Assembly: GCA_963696105.1 (NCBI GenBank)
Contig: CAVOIP010000005.1
Span: 1,782,753 to 1,846,752, forward strand
Length of the DNA: 64,000 bases
Origin: CAVRTM01 sp963696105
Lineage (GTDB): Bacteria; Actinomycetota; Actinomycetes; Actinomycetales; Dermatophilaceae
Reading direction: 5' to 3'
The translations under genes and the position numbers were made by a program. Positions 8,613 through 16,181 of this stretch are shown here, in pieces; the stretch's first letter is position 1; each line of letters starts with the position of its first letter. The notes under the pieces are model-generated. The model did no database searches and had not been told where the DNA came from. It worked only from the letters and a program-made list of their open reading frames with translations.

Positions 8613-9494
8613 GTGTCCGTGCAGCCCAGTGGCCTTCTCTTCCTTGTCATCATCGCGATCTGGGCTGCCTATTTGCTCCAGCACTGGATCCGCCGGCGCG
8701 AGCACCTGGTGGCTGCGCGGTCCATCGACCGGTTCTCCGACGCCATGCGGGTCCTCGAGCGGCGCACCCCGCCGGCCGAGTCGGGGACGACCGAGTCCAC
8801 CCCGCGGTCGTACGCCGTCAGCCCCGCCCGCCCCTCCCGCGCCGAGGTCGTCGTGCAGCGCTCCCAGCCGGCCGCGCCCGAGCGGGCTGCCGCAGCGGTC
8901 CGGGCAGCCGGCGCGCCCCGCCTGGTCGGCGGCATGTCCGCCCGTCGCCTGCGGGGGCTGTCGCTCCTCGCCTCACTGACGCTGCTGGTCGTCGTCACCC
9001 CGCTCACCGTTGTCGGCGTCCTGGCCGGGTGGACCGCCCTGCTCGCGGTCGCCGTGCTGGCCCTCGACCTGGCCTGGCTGCGCCGCGCGGCGCAGGTCGA
9101 GCGGGCACGACGTCGTACGGCGACGCGCGCCGCACGTCGTGAGCACTCCCTCACCACGCATGCCCGCCGGTCGCCCTCCGCCAATCCCGGCGCCACCCAC
9201 GCCGTCCGCGAGCCGCAGACGGTCGCCGCACCGGCGGCCACCGAGGGCGGGACGCCGGAGTCGGGCCAGACCACGGACGCCGACCCCGCCCCGGCGGCGC
9301 AGGTCGACACCGTGACCGGATCCGGCTGGCAGCCGGTGCCCGTCCCGCCGCCCACCTACACCCTGAAGGCCAAGGCGGAGCGGCCGGTGCCCGCCGCGGC
9401 GCCGGTGGCCGAGTCCCCCTCTGCCGTCGAGGAGTCGGGCTCCGTCGCGGTGATGGACGACCGGCTCGACCGCCGCCGCGCCGCCGGCGCCTGA
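8613..9494 (+). CDS. Divisome-associated membrane protein, GlpR/SepX type
   Basis: A 293-aa protein with an N-terminal TM helix (residues ~5-22, GLLFLVIIAIWAAYLLQHW), a basic/acidic cytoplasmic linker, a central hydrophobic pair (~112-150) and a long disordered tail rich in Pro, Ala and Glu. This architecture and its place at the end of the galU-moeA-rimJ operon match the actinobacterial family named SepX in Streptomyces and GlpR in Corynebacterium, membrane proteins that connect to FtsZ assembly, in the latter case through the gephyrin-like Glp. Identity rests on gene order, topology and the N-terminal helix, not on an alignment. The GTG start at 8613 has a weak ribosome-binding context. A strong hairpin follows the gene. 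Confidence 0.75.
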   Translation: MSVQPSGLLFLVIIAIWAAYLLQHWIRRREHLVAARSIDRFSDAMRVLERRTPPAESGTTESTPRSYAVSPARPSRAEVVVQRSQPAAPERAAAAVRAAGAPRLVGGMSARRLRGLSLLASLTLLVVVTPLTVVGVLAGWTALLAVAVLALDLAWLRRAAQVERARRRTATRAARREHSLTTHARRSPSANPGATHAVREPQTVAAPAATEGGTPESGQTTDADPAPAAQVDTVTGSGWQPVPVPPPTYTLKAKAERPVPAAAPVAESPSAVEESGSVAVMDDRLDRRRAAGA

Positions 9495-9525
9495 GCGAGA
9501 TCCGCGCCGTCGACCGGCCCTGACG

Positions 9526-9548
9526 GCGCGGCCCTGAGAGGGCCGCGC
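9526..9548 (+). terminator. Terminator-like hairpin after glpR/sepX
   Basis: A perfect 10-bp stem (GCGCGGCCCT / AGGGCCGCGC) with a GAG loop, 31 bases after the stop codon. No U-run follows, as is common in actinobacteria. It would end the galU operon. Confidence 0.6.
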
Positions 9549-9625
9549 ACCGGCCCGGCGCGCTGGCCCGGCCGGTGTCCGGGATCCGCCGGGACCCGGC
9601 GGCCATCGTCCCTGCCGCTCCCGCC

Positions 9626-9631
9626 TAGGGT
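9626..9631 (+). promoter_or_regulatory. Putative -10 box TAGGGT of the aldo/keto reductase (leaderless)
   Basis: TAGGGT ends six bases before the ATG at 9638, in the context CCTAGGGTGGTCG also seen before ispE. It implies an mRNA starting at or next to the initiation codon. Confidence 0.5.
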
Positions 9632-9637
9632 GGTCGC

Positions 9638-10592
9638 ATGGCGGACATGACGTATCGACCCCTCGGCAGCTCCGGACTCATGGTCAGCACGGTCGGCATC
9701 GGCTGCAACGCCTTCAGCCGTCGCGTCGACCTCGAGGGCACCCGGGCCATCGTCGCGCGCGGCCCTGGACCACGGCGTCACGCTCTTCGACACCGCTGAC
9801 ATCTACGGCGTCGAGCCCGGAGCCAGCGAGGCCATGCTGGGTGAGGCGCTGGGCACCGATCGCGAGAACGTCATCCTGGCCACGAAGTTCGGCATGGACA
9901 TGCGCGGAGCCAACGGGCCCGACTGGGGTGTGCGGGGATCCCGGCGCTACGTGCGCAAGGCCGTCGAGTCCAGCCTGCGCCGCCTGCGGACGGACTACAT
10001 CGACCTCTACCAGCTGCACGCGCCGGACGAGGTCACCCCGATCGAGGAGACGCTCGCCGCGCTGCACGAGCTCGTGCTCGAGGGCAAGGTGCGCAACATC
10101 GGCAGCTCGAACTTCGCCGGGTGGCAGGTCGTCGACGCCGACTGGACGGCGCGGGCCGGCGGCTACGAGCGCTTCGTCAGCGCACAGAACAAGTACTCCC
10201 TGCTCGACCGTGACGTCGAGGACGAGCTGGTCCCCGCGTGCGAGCGGGTCGGCGTGGGCATCCTGCCCTTCTTCCCGCTGGAGTTCGGGCTGCTCACCGG
10301 CAAGTACAAGCGCGGTCAGGGCGCACCGGAGGGCACGCGACTCGCCCAGGAGACGAGCCGGCTCGAGGGGGCCGAGTGGGACCGGATCGAGGCGGTCGAG
10401 GCCTTCGCCGCCCAGCGCGGCCTCTCCATGCTGCAGGTGGCCATGGGCGGCCTCGCGGCGCAGCCTGCCGTCGCCTCCGTCATCGCCGGGGTCACCCGTG
10501 CCGAGCAGGTCGTCGCCAACGCCCAGGCCGGGCTGTGGGAGCCGACCGCCGATGACCTCGCGGCGTTGGAAGAGGCCACGAGCCTGGACTGA
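9638..10592 (+). CDS. Aldo/keto reductase, with an apparent +1 frameshift
   Basis: A ~317-aa NADPH-dependent aldo/keto reductase of the potassium-channel-beta/YajO-like group. The N-terminal part (MTYRPLGSSGLMVSTVGIG) is in the frame of the ATG at 9638. From about 9760 the conserved sequence (LDHGVTLFDTADIYG with the catalytic Asp and Tyr, then ATKFGMD, YIDLYQLHAPD, NIGSSNFAGW) continues one base out of frame to 10592. Deleting one base near 9758-9762, in the GC repeat of gtcgcgcgcggcc, restores the reading frame. Since everything on both sides is conserved, a sequence error is more likely than a dead gene. The exact substrate is unknown. Confidence 0.85.
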
Positions 10593-10667
10593 CGCCACCC
10601 CTTCCCCGAACCGGGCGGGCGGTTTCGGTCTGGCGCGCCGCGGGTGTTATCTTTGCTGCCGCACCAC

Positions 10668-10740
10668 GGGGCTGTGGCGCAGCTGGTAGCGCACCTCGTT
10701 CGCAACGAGGGGGTCAGGGGTTCGAGTCCCCTCAGCTCCA
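10668..10740 (+). tRNA. tRNA-Ala (anticodon CGC)
   Basis: A complete 73-nt cloverleaf: acceptor GGGGCTG/CAGCTCC with the alanine identity pair G3-U70, D arm GCGC/GCGC, anticodon stem CCTCG/CGAGG with loop TTCGCAA (anticodon CGC at 10701-10703), and T arm AGGGG/CCCCT with loop TTCGAGT. The terminal CCA is encoded at 10741-10743. It reads GCG codons. Confidence 0.97.
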
Positions 10741-10765
10741 CCAAAGTGCATAGTTCGAAACATCG

Positions 10766-10795
10766 ACGCCGTCGGGGCTCCCGCCCCGGCGGCGT
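10766..10795 (+). terminator. Hairpin terminator after tRNA-Ala
   Basis: A 13-bp stem (one G-T pair) from ACGCCGTCGGGGC to GCCCCGGCGGCGT with the loop TCCC, 23 bases after the tRNA CCA. A short TTGG follows. Confidence 0.65.
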
Positions 10796-11287
10796 TGGTG
10801 TTCGCGGCGGATGCTGCCGGCCAGGTCCGGCTGGCGGTGCTGCGCCGGGGCGTCCAGTGCCGGGCGTCCGCGTCACCGTGGGTGACGGTTGTCCGCCGAT
10901 CGTCGTCGGTGGAGTCGAGGTACAGACGCTCGAACCAGGGTTGGTTGACGCCACGGCCCGGCCGGGCTGCTGAGGTCGTGGTCCTGACCACAGCGGCCGG
11001 CCACTCCGGCGCCGCCGTGAGCGTGGTGCTGCCTGACGCCGGCGGTGTCAGCCGGGACGACACCCTCCATCGCCTTGTCTGCTGATGTGGAGCGCTCGCG
11101 CCGGGCCGGGAGGGCGGCCGCCAGCACAGGATGCGGGTCGCGACATCCGAACGGCGGCCTCTTGGCCACGAGATGGTGCATATCCATGAAAGGCCCCTGC
11201 TGCAGCGATGTTTTTGTTTCCCCATCGCTTGTCAGGCGCGGCGTCTGCTTTCCGGCTTACCCGTTGTCGTGTTTCGAACGGGCACCA
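10796..11287. other. Non-coding or unassigned stretch
   Basis: No gene I can support lies here. Short open frames on both strands (for example 10873-11187 on the minus strand) show no recognisable domain, and one minus-strand frame is simply the antisense of tRNA-Ala. The right half (from ~11200) is clearly richer in A and T than its surroundings, which fits a promoter region or a remnant of inserted DNA next to a tRNA. Confidence 0.5.
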
Positions 11288-11317
11288 TTGAGTTAATCGA
11301 CGTCATCGGGCTGATAA
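11288..11317 (+). promoter_or_regulatory. Possible sigma-70-type promoter of the CDF transporter pair
   Basis: TTGAGT (11288-11293) and TGATAA (11312-11317) are separated by 18 bases in an AT-richer stretch, 74 bases before the ATG at 11391. This is a weak match judged by eye. Confidence 0.3.
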
Positions 11318-11390
11318 GAGCCGGCTGAACCGATCAATCGCTGATGAGCCCCATGGGTTAACCTTGATAGGTGATGCGGGCCGTTCGATA

Positions 11391-12005
11391 ATGTCTCAGC
11401 GCCGCCGGCTCTGGCTATTGCTGGGGCTCAACGTCCTCATGATCGCGGCATTGGTCACCGTCGGCCTGACGGCGCACTCGCTGGGCGTACTGGCCGCAGG
11501 CGGGGACTACGTGGCCGACTCGCTGGCCATCCTGCTCGGCATCCTCGCCGTCACCATCCGCGACCGCGCCGGGCAGCACTCCACAGCACCGAGCATCGTG
11601 GCCGCCATCAACGGCACGGCGCTGCTGGTGGTGACGCTGCTGGTCGTCCTTGAGGCCGTGCGGCGCTTGCTCCACGGCACACCACAGATTCACGGTCTGC
11701 CGGTGCTCGTGGTGAGCGCTGTGACGACTGCCGTCATGGTGCTGGGTGTCCTGGTGCTGGGCCGCGAGGCTGGCCAGGAAGACCTGCACATGCGCTCGGT
11801 GCTGATTGACACTGTCTCGGACGCCCTGACGTCGGCGGCGGTCGCCGTTGGTGGGCTGGTCATTTTTCTGAAGCAAGGTATGTACTGGCTGGACTCCGCC
11901 CTGGCGATCGTCATTGGCCTGGTGGTGGGGGTCACCGCCGTCCGTTTGTTGCGGGATGTGGCGCGGGCGCTGCGGACGGGCGCTGCCCTGGAGCTGGACG
12001 ACTGA
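11391..12005 (+). CDS. CDF-family metal cation transporter (short, ZitB/CzcD-like)
   Basis: A 204-aa integral membrane protein with six predicted TM helices, consistent with a cation diffusion facilitator exporting Zn or related divalent metals in exchange for protons. Candidate metal-site acids are in TM2 (GGDYVADSLA) and TM5 (LIDTVSDAL), the usual paired positions. It lacks the C-terminal cytoplasmic metal-sensing domain of full CDFs (~300 aa), ending soon after TM6. I chose the ATG at 11391; the TTG 27 bases upstream is also in frame. It is followed after 21 bases by a second CDF-like gene, so the two are probably co-transcribed and may form a heteromer. Confidence 0.8.
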   Translation: MSQRRRLWLLLGLNVLMIAALVTVGLTAHSLGVLAAGGDYVADSLAILLGILAVTIRDRAGQHSTAPSIVAAINGTALLVVTLLVVLEAVRRLLHGTPQIHGLPVLVVSAVTTAVMVLGVLVLGREAGQEDLHMRSVLIDTVSDALTSAAVAVGGLVIFLKQGMYWLDSALAIVIGLVVGVTAVRLLRDVARALRTGAALELDD

Positions 12006-12026
12006 TGAAATGGCGAATGAACGAAC

Positions 12027-12629
12027 ATGACTGAGCCATCTACTGCCACCCAGCAGACACTGCTGCGCCGGGGCGTCAATCTGGAACGCGTCACGCTGGT
12101 CTGGAACGTCGTCGGCATCGTCGTCCTGGGGATTGCTGCGGTGAAGGCCCGTTCCGTCGCCCTGGCCGGCTTCGGCCTGGACAGTCTGATTGAGATCGGT
12201 GCCAGCACAGTAGTGCTGTGGGAGCTGTCCGGTACCGGCGCAGCACGCCAGAAGCGGGCGCTACGTCTGATCGGTGCAGCCTTCGTGGCGCTGGGCGTCT
12301 ACATCACGGTGCAATCCATCTGGGTGTTGGCGACCGGCCACCACGCCCGGCACAGCTGGCTCGGTATCGCCTGGACCGCCATCACGGCCGCCGCGATGTT
12401 CGCCCTGGCGGCCGGCAAGGCCCGTACCGGCGCGGCGCTCGGCAACCCGGTGCTGCAGACCGAAGGCCGGGTGACCTTCGTCGACGGCCTCCTCGCGACG
12501 GCTGTCCTGGTTGGGCTGGCGCTCAACGCGCTGGTGGGCGCCTGGTGGGCCGACCCGTTGGCCGGCTTCGTCATCGTCTTCTACGGCTTGCGCGAGGCGT
12601 ACGCCATCTTCTTCGGCGACGACCACTAG
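12027..12629 (+). CDS. CDF-like cation transporter, second copy
   Basis: A 200-aa six-TM protein of the cation efflux superfamily. Metal-site candidates are GFGLDSLIEIGAS in TM2 (Asp and Glu) and VTFVDGLLAT in TM5, with the TM6 pattern WWADPLAGFVIVFYGLREA typical of the family. Like its neighbour it has no cytoplasmic C-terminal domain. Sequence similarity to the neighbour is low, so this is not a simple recent duplication. The pair lies downstream of tRNA-Ala and an unassigned stretch, a location often used by acquired genes, but no repeat marks a boundary. Confidence 0.8.
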   Translation: MTEPSTATQQTLLRRGVNLERVTLVWNVVGIVVLGIAAVKARSVALAGFGLDSLIEIGASTVVLWELSGTGAARQKRALRLIGAAFVALGVYITVQSIWVLATGHHARHSWLGIAWTAITAAAMFALAAGKARTGAALGNPVLQTEGRVTFVDGLLATAVLVGLALNALVGAWWADPLAGFVIVFYGLREAYAIFFGDDH

Positions 12630-12767
12630 GCCCGTTCCCGCGGCGCCCCTGTACGACGCTCCGGACGCGTCCCCGCAGTGACAGGCCCTGGGATCGGCTC
12701 CCTCCGGTGTGCCTTGGCGGGGCGCCCTTGGGAGGAACGACAGTGTCAGCGTGCACGTCCCAGTGGC

Positions 12768-13187
12768 ATGCGCCTCACCAGGGCCGCCGTGCCGGCACTC
12801 GTCGTCGTCGTCAGTCTGGGGGGATCTGCCGTGGCGGGTCCGCTCGCACCCGTGTCGGGACGCAGCGGGTCAGTCGTCGTGGCCAGTGTGCAGGAACGAG
12901 GCGCCGACGGTGCCGTCTTCACAGAGGGCGCCGTGGTCGAGGTGCGCCTACGCGACGCGTCGGGCGCCGTCGTTGACACCGAGCGCGGGGACGGAGCGCT
13001 GCGCTTCGACCACCTGGGCTCCGACACCTACACGGTCGAGCCGGCGCTCCGGCCGTGCGACGGGAACTGCGGCTACCTCGACCCGCGCGTCGCCGAGTGC
13101 ACGTCGCGGGTGGCGGTCGCCACGACGACCGTCCGACTGCGGGTCGTCTTCCGCGGTGACGAGCCGTGTGTGGTGAGCCAGGGCTGA
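12768..13187 (+). CDS. Small secreted protein with paired cysteines
   Basis: A 139-aa protein with a Sec-type signal peptide (MRLTRAAVPALVVVV then GGSAVAG, cleavage near residue 24). The mature part is a predicted small beta-sandwich, akin to carboxypeptidase-regulatory-like folds, with four cysteines in the pattern CDGNCGYLDPRVAEC plus one near the C-terminus, a pattern I have seen in actinobacterial secreted proteins of unknown role. There is no lipobox, so it should be released. The start is the ATG at 12768; the GGAGG at 12731 points instead to an out-of-frame GTG with an unlikely product. Function unknown. Confidence 0.65.
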   Translation: MRLTRAAVPALVVVVSLGGSAVAGPLAPVSGRSGSVVVASVQERGADGAVFTEGAVVEVRLRDASGAVVDTERGDGALRFDHLGSDTYTVEPALRPCDGNCGYLDPRVAECTSRVAVATTTVRLRVVFRGDEPCVVSQG

Positions 13188-13212
13188 CGTAGGGCCAGGC
13201 GGACACACCGGT

Positions 13213-13238
13213 GCGACCCGCCTGGGGTGGCGGGTCGC
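13213..13238. terminator. Bidirectional terminator between convergent genes
   Basis: A perfect 10-bp stem GCGACCCGCC / GGCGGGTCGC with a six-base loop, placed between the convergent secreted-protein and HNH genes, 12-25 bases from each stop codon. Confidence 0.65.
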
Positions 13239-13250
13239 GGGGCGGCCCAG

Positions 13251-14459
13251 CTACAGGTGCCAGGTGACCTCGGTCGCGGTGACGGTGGCGGTGTAGCCCC
13301 TCTGGTGCACGATCGTGTGATGCCTGGGGCACAACAGCGCCATGTTCATCAGGTCCGTCGGTCCGCCGTCGCACCAGTGCCGGCAATGATGGGCGTCACA
13401 CCAGGACGGGGGCCGCGAACAGCCGGGGAAGGTGCACCCCGCGTCGCGCAGGTACAGCGCCATCAACAGCCCCGGGGTGACCAGCCGGCGGGTCCGGCCC
13501 AGGTCCAGCACCTCCGACCTGGACCCGAGCACGGCCGGGATGACCGCGGCGTCGCAGGCCAGCCTGCGGACCGTCTCCGGGGCCAGGAGGTCCCCGGTCA
13601 GCGTGGTCCCGGCCCCGGTCAGGCTCTTCAGGTCCTGGAAGTCCATCGTCACGACCACCGCCGCCTTGGCGGTGGTCGGGGCCTCTCCGCCGGCCGCGGC
13701 CGCACGGCGACAGACCTCGACCAAGGCGTCGCCTCGGCGCTGGTCGCTGGTCCGCAGGTCCGAGCCGTGTTCGGTGGACGGTTGCGGTGCGGCCAGCGGC
13801 CCCAGGATCGCTTCCAGGACGGCTTGTCCTTCGGGGTCCAGCCGCAGCCGGTACTCGGCCATTCCGTCGTCGGGGTACGGCTGGGACAGCGACCGGCCGT
13901 GCCGGAGCCGGTCCTCGCGGCGCTGGAACTCCCCCGACCGCCCGTACCGGGCGATGACACGCGTCCGCAGCGCGCGGATCTGGGACGGGCCGTCCGTCTC
14001 CGCGATCGCCACAAACCCCGACAGCACCGTCTCCGCGCACGCGGGGGTCAGCCGCGGCAGCAGCTTGTCCATCTCACCCAGCGCGACCGCGGCGTTACCC
14101 ACCGGGACCCGCGCGGCCAGCACCGCTTCGGCCAGGAGGGCGTTGTCGGGCTGGGCGACCGCCTTGGCCACCTTGACCAGCGCCGCGGCGCCACCGGCCC
14201 GGTAGGACGGACCGAACTCGCGGACCCACCCGGTCGGCGACGCCGCGTCCGACGCGCGCACGTCCCCGCGGGACAACGCCTGGTCCAGCACGCCCGACCT
14301 GCCCGGCCCCGGCCAGTCTCTTCAGCTGCATCCAGCTCGGCGAACAACCGGCCCCAGCTGGTCCGACCCGGCCTGGTGCACCCGCCCCAGCAGCCGGCGC
14401 AGCACCGGCGCAGCCGCAACCAGCACCGCCCGGTCCTCCTCGAAGCTGGTCCCCTCCAT
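13251..14459 (-). pseudogene. DUF222/HNH endonuclease-domain protein with two frameshifts
   Basis: The bulk (13251-14291) encodes an actinobacterial DUF222 region and a C-terminal HNH nuclease motif: CTFPGCSRPPSWCDAHH, then H and N in HWCDGGPTDLMNMALLCPRHH. Such proteins are abundant and repeated in actinobacterial genomes; their biological role is unclear. The N-terminal 40 codons start at the ATG at 14459 in the same frame. Between them the coding signal moves to a neighbouring frame (LFAELDAAEETG, ~14350-14300) and back, so two compensating single-base changes are needed. Either the gene is decaying or the sequence has two errors. Confidence 0.8.
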
Positions 14460-14588
14460 GAAGCAAACCTAGCGGTCGCCACCGACAGCCCCTCCCGGCC
14501 GAAAACATTGCTGTGGAACGGTGTTCACCAAGCGCATCCGCTTCGGTAAAGGGTGCGTGGCTGCCTGCCTGCCTCAGTCGACAGACCG

Positions 14589-15965
14589 CTAGCGCGGCAA
14601 GCTGGCGAGCGTGTCGGACTCGGAGGGAAGCTCACCACTGTCCACAGCCTCACGCAGGCGACGGTGGTCGAGCTCCGTCTGATCTGCGTAGTCGACCGCG
14701 AACGCAGTCACTGCCCGGTCGAACGCCGTTCCGGAACCGAGGTATCCGTGGATCTCGGCCGGCTCGCCGCTGCGCGCGTGCGCACGCGCCAAGGTCCACC
14801 CGCTCAGCTCGGCAAACAACCTCAGTGACTGCTCGTTCATCAGCTGGGTGTCGAGCTTGCCCTTCATGTCCCACAGCTGACGGACGTAGTAGTCGACGTC
14901 CGTCACGGGGTCATGGGTCCAACCCAGGAAGATGTCACTCGCCGCCTGGATGAGGCGCTGGCCCTCCACGACGCGCTGGCCCTGGTGCTCCTGCTCGGCC
15001 GCCCCGGAGTACCGCTCCAGCACCGACCGGTCAGCCTGCTTGACCTGCAGCACCAGTGGGGTCTGGTCTTCTTCGCTGAGGAAAAGCGCTGCCCAGCAAC
15101 GGGTTCCGACGCTGCCGACGCCGACGACCTTGACGGCGTAGTCGACCAGCTCGAACCGGTCGAACAGGACACGGACGTGGTGCGGCAGGGTGCTCCGGTA
15201 GGCGCTGAGCACGTGCTCGACGATCTCGTCGTCGCCGTGGTCGTGGTAGAGCACCGGAGGGTCGTTCCGGAACTGCAGCGTGCCGTCGACCGTCGTGATG
15301 AGTCGCCGGAACGCCTTGAGGTTGTCCTTGTTTCGCGCCCTGCGGATGCGTTGGTGCGCCAGCCGCCGTTGCGACTTGTCGATGTCGGCCCGTGCCAGCA
15401 CCGACTCCAGCGTGGTGCTGTCGACTCCCAGGTACCAGACCTCCAGCGGCCCCTGGGCGGCGAACTCGGCCATGTGTTCGCGATAGGCCCGTGCGGCCGC
15501 GGCCGCAGCCGCGCGGGAGGCATCCGCGGAGAAGCCGTTCTGCCGGCCGGCCACGACGGCGCTGGTGGCCAGGCGCTTGAGGTCCCACTCGAACGGCGTC
15601 GGCAGTGTCTCGTCGAAGTCGTTGATGTCGAAGTTGAGTGCCCGCTCCGGGGTGCCGAGGAGGCGGAAGTTGCCGATGTGTGCGTCGCCGCAGGCCTGCA
15701 CGCGCAGGCCGGTCTGCGGCGTCGTCGCGAGGTCCGAGGCCATCAGCGACGCCGAGCCGCGCAGGAACCCCCAGGGTGACGCCGCCATGCGGCTGTACCG
15801 CAGTCCGAGCAGATGGCGCACGCGGTCCGCCTCGTCGTCCCGCAGGGAGTCCACAGGGTCGCGGCGAGCCTTCGGCGGCAGCCAGCCCGCGTGCGAGGAC
15901 CGAGGCACCGACGCGCGCAGAGCACGTCCCCGGGCCCGTCGCGCCCGCAGGCTGGGATGTTCCAC
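14589..15965 (-). CDS. DUF2252 family protein
   Basis: A 458-aa protein of the DUF2252 family, which resembles aminoglycoside-phosphotransferase/kinase-like folds but has no assigned reaction. Conserved family segments are FLRGSASLMASDL, the kinase-like CGDAHIGNFRLLGTPE (residues ~93-108) with NFDINDFDE just after it, and VVGVGSVGTRCWAALF. The GTG at 15965 starts the conserved basic N-terminus. It lies 216 bases downstream of, and is co-directional with, the kinase gene on the same strand. The gap holds a duplicated GCCGGGGG-CCGTGCTCGCC motif (copies near 16131 and 16155) but no gene. Confidence 0.85.
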   Translation of the reverse strand: MEHPSLRARRARGRALRASVPRSSHAGWLPPKARRDPVDSLRDDEADRVRHLLGLRYSRMAASPWGFLRGSASLMASDLATTPQTGLRVQACGDAHIGNFRLLGTPERALNFDINDFDETLPTPFEWDLKRLATSAVVAGRQNGFSADASRAAAAAAARAYREHMAEFAAQGPLEVWYLGVDSTTLESVLARADIDKSQRRLAHQRIRRARNKDNLKAFRRLITTVDGTLQFRNDPPVLYHDHGDDEIVEHVLSAYRSTLPHHVRVLFDRFELVDYAVKVVGVGSVGTRCWAALFLSEEDQTPLVLQVKQADRSVLERYSGAAEQEHQGQRVVEGQRLIQAASDIFLGWTHDPVTDVDYYVRQLWDMKGKLDTQLMNEQSLRLFAELSGWTLARAHARSGEPAEIHGYLGSGTAFDRAVTAFAVDYADQTELDHRRLREAVDSGELPSESDTLASLPR

Positions 15966-16181
15966 CGAAGCCCTCCTCGTCGACCGCCGTCGACCGCCCG
16001 GCCGACACGTCCGTGGGGGCGCAGCGGGGCAGGCAGCACGGTCGCGCCCACCCTCGTCCGCTGCCGCAGTCGCGTCCTCATCCCCCGCGGGTGAGGACGC
16101 GACACCGCCATGGGCGGCGCTCGCCCCCAGCCGGGGGACCGTGCTCGCCCTCAGCCGGGGGCCGTGCTCGCCGCGGACGGG

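Noticed and set aside
10647..11225. Minus-strand frame containing EGTRTPDPLVANEVRYQ
   Set aside because: This peptide is the familiar false translation of the antisense of a tRNA-Ala gene; the rest has no recognisable family.
11131..11328. Small plus-strand frames before the CDF genes as a leader peptide or metal-sensing regulator
   Set aside because: No HTH, Cys/His cluster or ribosome-binding site; composition does not look coding.
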